Shown: piece after piece, positions 63,501 to 64,000 of the stretch
How positions within the stretch are numbered: position 1 is the stretch's first letter
Layout: each line of letters starts with the position of its first letter
From: Effrenium voratum
Lineage: Eukaryota > Sar > Dinophyceae > Suessiales > Symbiodiniaceae
NCBI GenBank assembly: GCA_963377175.1
Contig: CAUJNA010000455.1
Coordinates: 22,501 to 86,500, forward strand
Length of the DNA: 64,000 nt
Reading direction: 5' to 3'
Position numbers and translations under genes: made by a program
The notes under the pieces: generated by a model
The model's input: only the letters and a program-made list of their open reading frames with translations
Told to the model about the DNA's origin: nothing
Database searches by the model: none

Positions 63501-64000
63501 GGTGTTTTCAGGGACCTCCCCAAGACCCCTCAAGCCAAAATGAATCGCAAGTAGAGGAGCGTGCGGGTGGGGGTCGGGCGGGGGCCCAATCAATTTTTGG
63601 TCAAAAGTTCGGTGCAACTCTTGAGGTGCAAAGAAACGTGAAGCCGGCAATGTTCCCATGAGTTGGTATGATTTATAGGTTGTTCATTTATATGCTCGTG
63701 TTTTCTTGGGTTCTTGGGTATCCGCTCGCATCCAAACATCGAAGCGAAGGTCTGGACAGCGTAGCGGTTGCGGCAAGGCATCATAGCCCGAGCCCCGTGT
63801 CATTTACCATGTTTGTTCATATTGCCAGTATGAACAGATTTGATTAGTCATTGTCATTGGTTTGGTTTTGGTGTTTAGCACGTATAATTCCGTTTAACAT
63901 TCATTCACTGTATTTGCTAACTCATTCAGACCCGAAGCATGCAGCCGCAACCGAAGCCGTCTCCTCAAGCGGCTTTCGTCGGCAAGTCGTGTCGAGTCAA
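60561..64000. other. Gene-poor stretch, possible decayed retroelement remainder
   Basis: Follows the gag fossil and is less repeat-rich than the rest of the window. Short overlapping frames on both strands (for example 61184-61378 and 62905-63273) show no integrase, RT or RNase H motif that I can recognise. If the copia element continued here it is decayed beyond reading by eye. Confidence 0.4.

Overview
The window looks like nuclear DNA of a dinoflagellate, most likely a Symbiodiniaceae/Suessiales relative. The main evidence is a 15-nt match to the 3' part of the dinoflagellate trans-spliced leader (DinoSL) at 20608-20622 and 27098-27112. Supporting evidence is an intron-like T/G-rich background, many small inverted-repeat elements, abundant microsatellites and fossil retroelement coding. 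No intact conventional host gene, tRNA or rRNA gene was recognised.

Layout. Positions 1-20542 are gene-poor. They hold simple repeats, copies of three short inverted-repeat families (M1, CTAGGTCC ends; M2, TGGGTCAAAA ends; M3, CTGTGGATGG ends), a few short GC-rich exon-like islands and two unrecognised ORFs (4034-4873 and 8280-8783).

Positions 20543-32487 are a single 11.9-kb, GC-rich tyrosine-recombinase (DIRS/PAT-like) retroelement. It reads A1 - [ORF1 with a RanBP2-like zinc finger, a 116-aa ORF, tyrosine recombinase] - B1 A2 - [gag with a CCCH-like finger, C5-methyltransferase-like domain, RT-RNase H] - B2. The A repeats (116 bp) and the B repeats (153 bp) are identical pairwise. The element can therefore be read as two units, A-X-B (6,490 bp) and A-Y-B (5,455 bp), joined head to tail, with recombinase functions on one and retro-replication functions on the other. 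Each unit starts with a copy of A that carries the SL relic, so each could give its own trans-spliced mRNA. A 19-22 bp motif recurs 14 times in one orientation inside the element and was not seen elsewhere. Most proteins are broken by frameshifts, often near G/C homopolymers, and the RT lacks its YxDD box in any frame.

Positions 32488-64000 return to gene-poor sequence with more M1 and M2 copies. Several M1 copies directly abut exon-like GC-rich segments, and M1 and M2 carry GT and AG at or near their ends, which suggests introner-like (intron-generating) behaviour. Long microsatellites lie at 42375-42980, 43448-43548 and 49932-50298. A decayed Ty1/copia-like gag lies at 59819-60560. The last 3.4 kb holds nothing recognisable.
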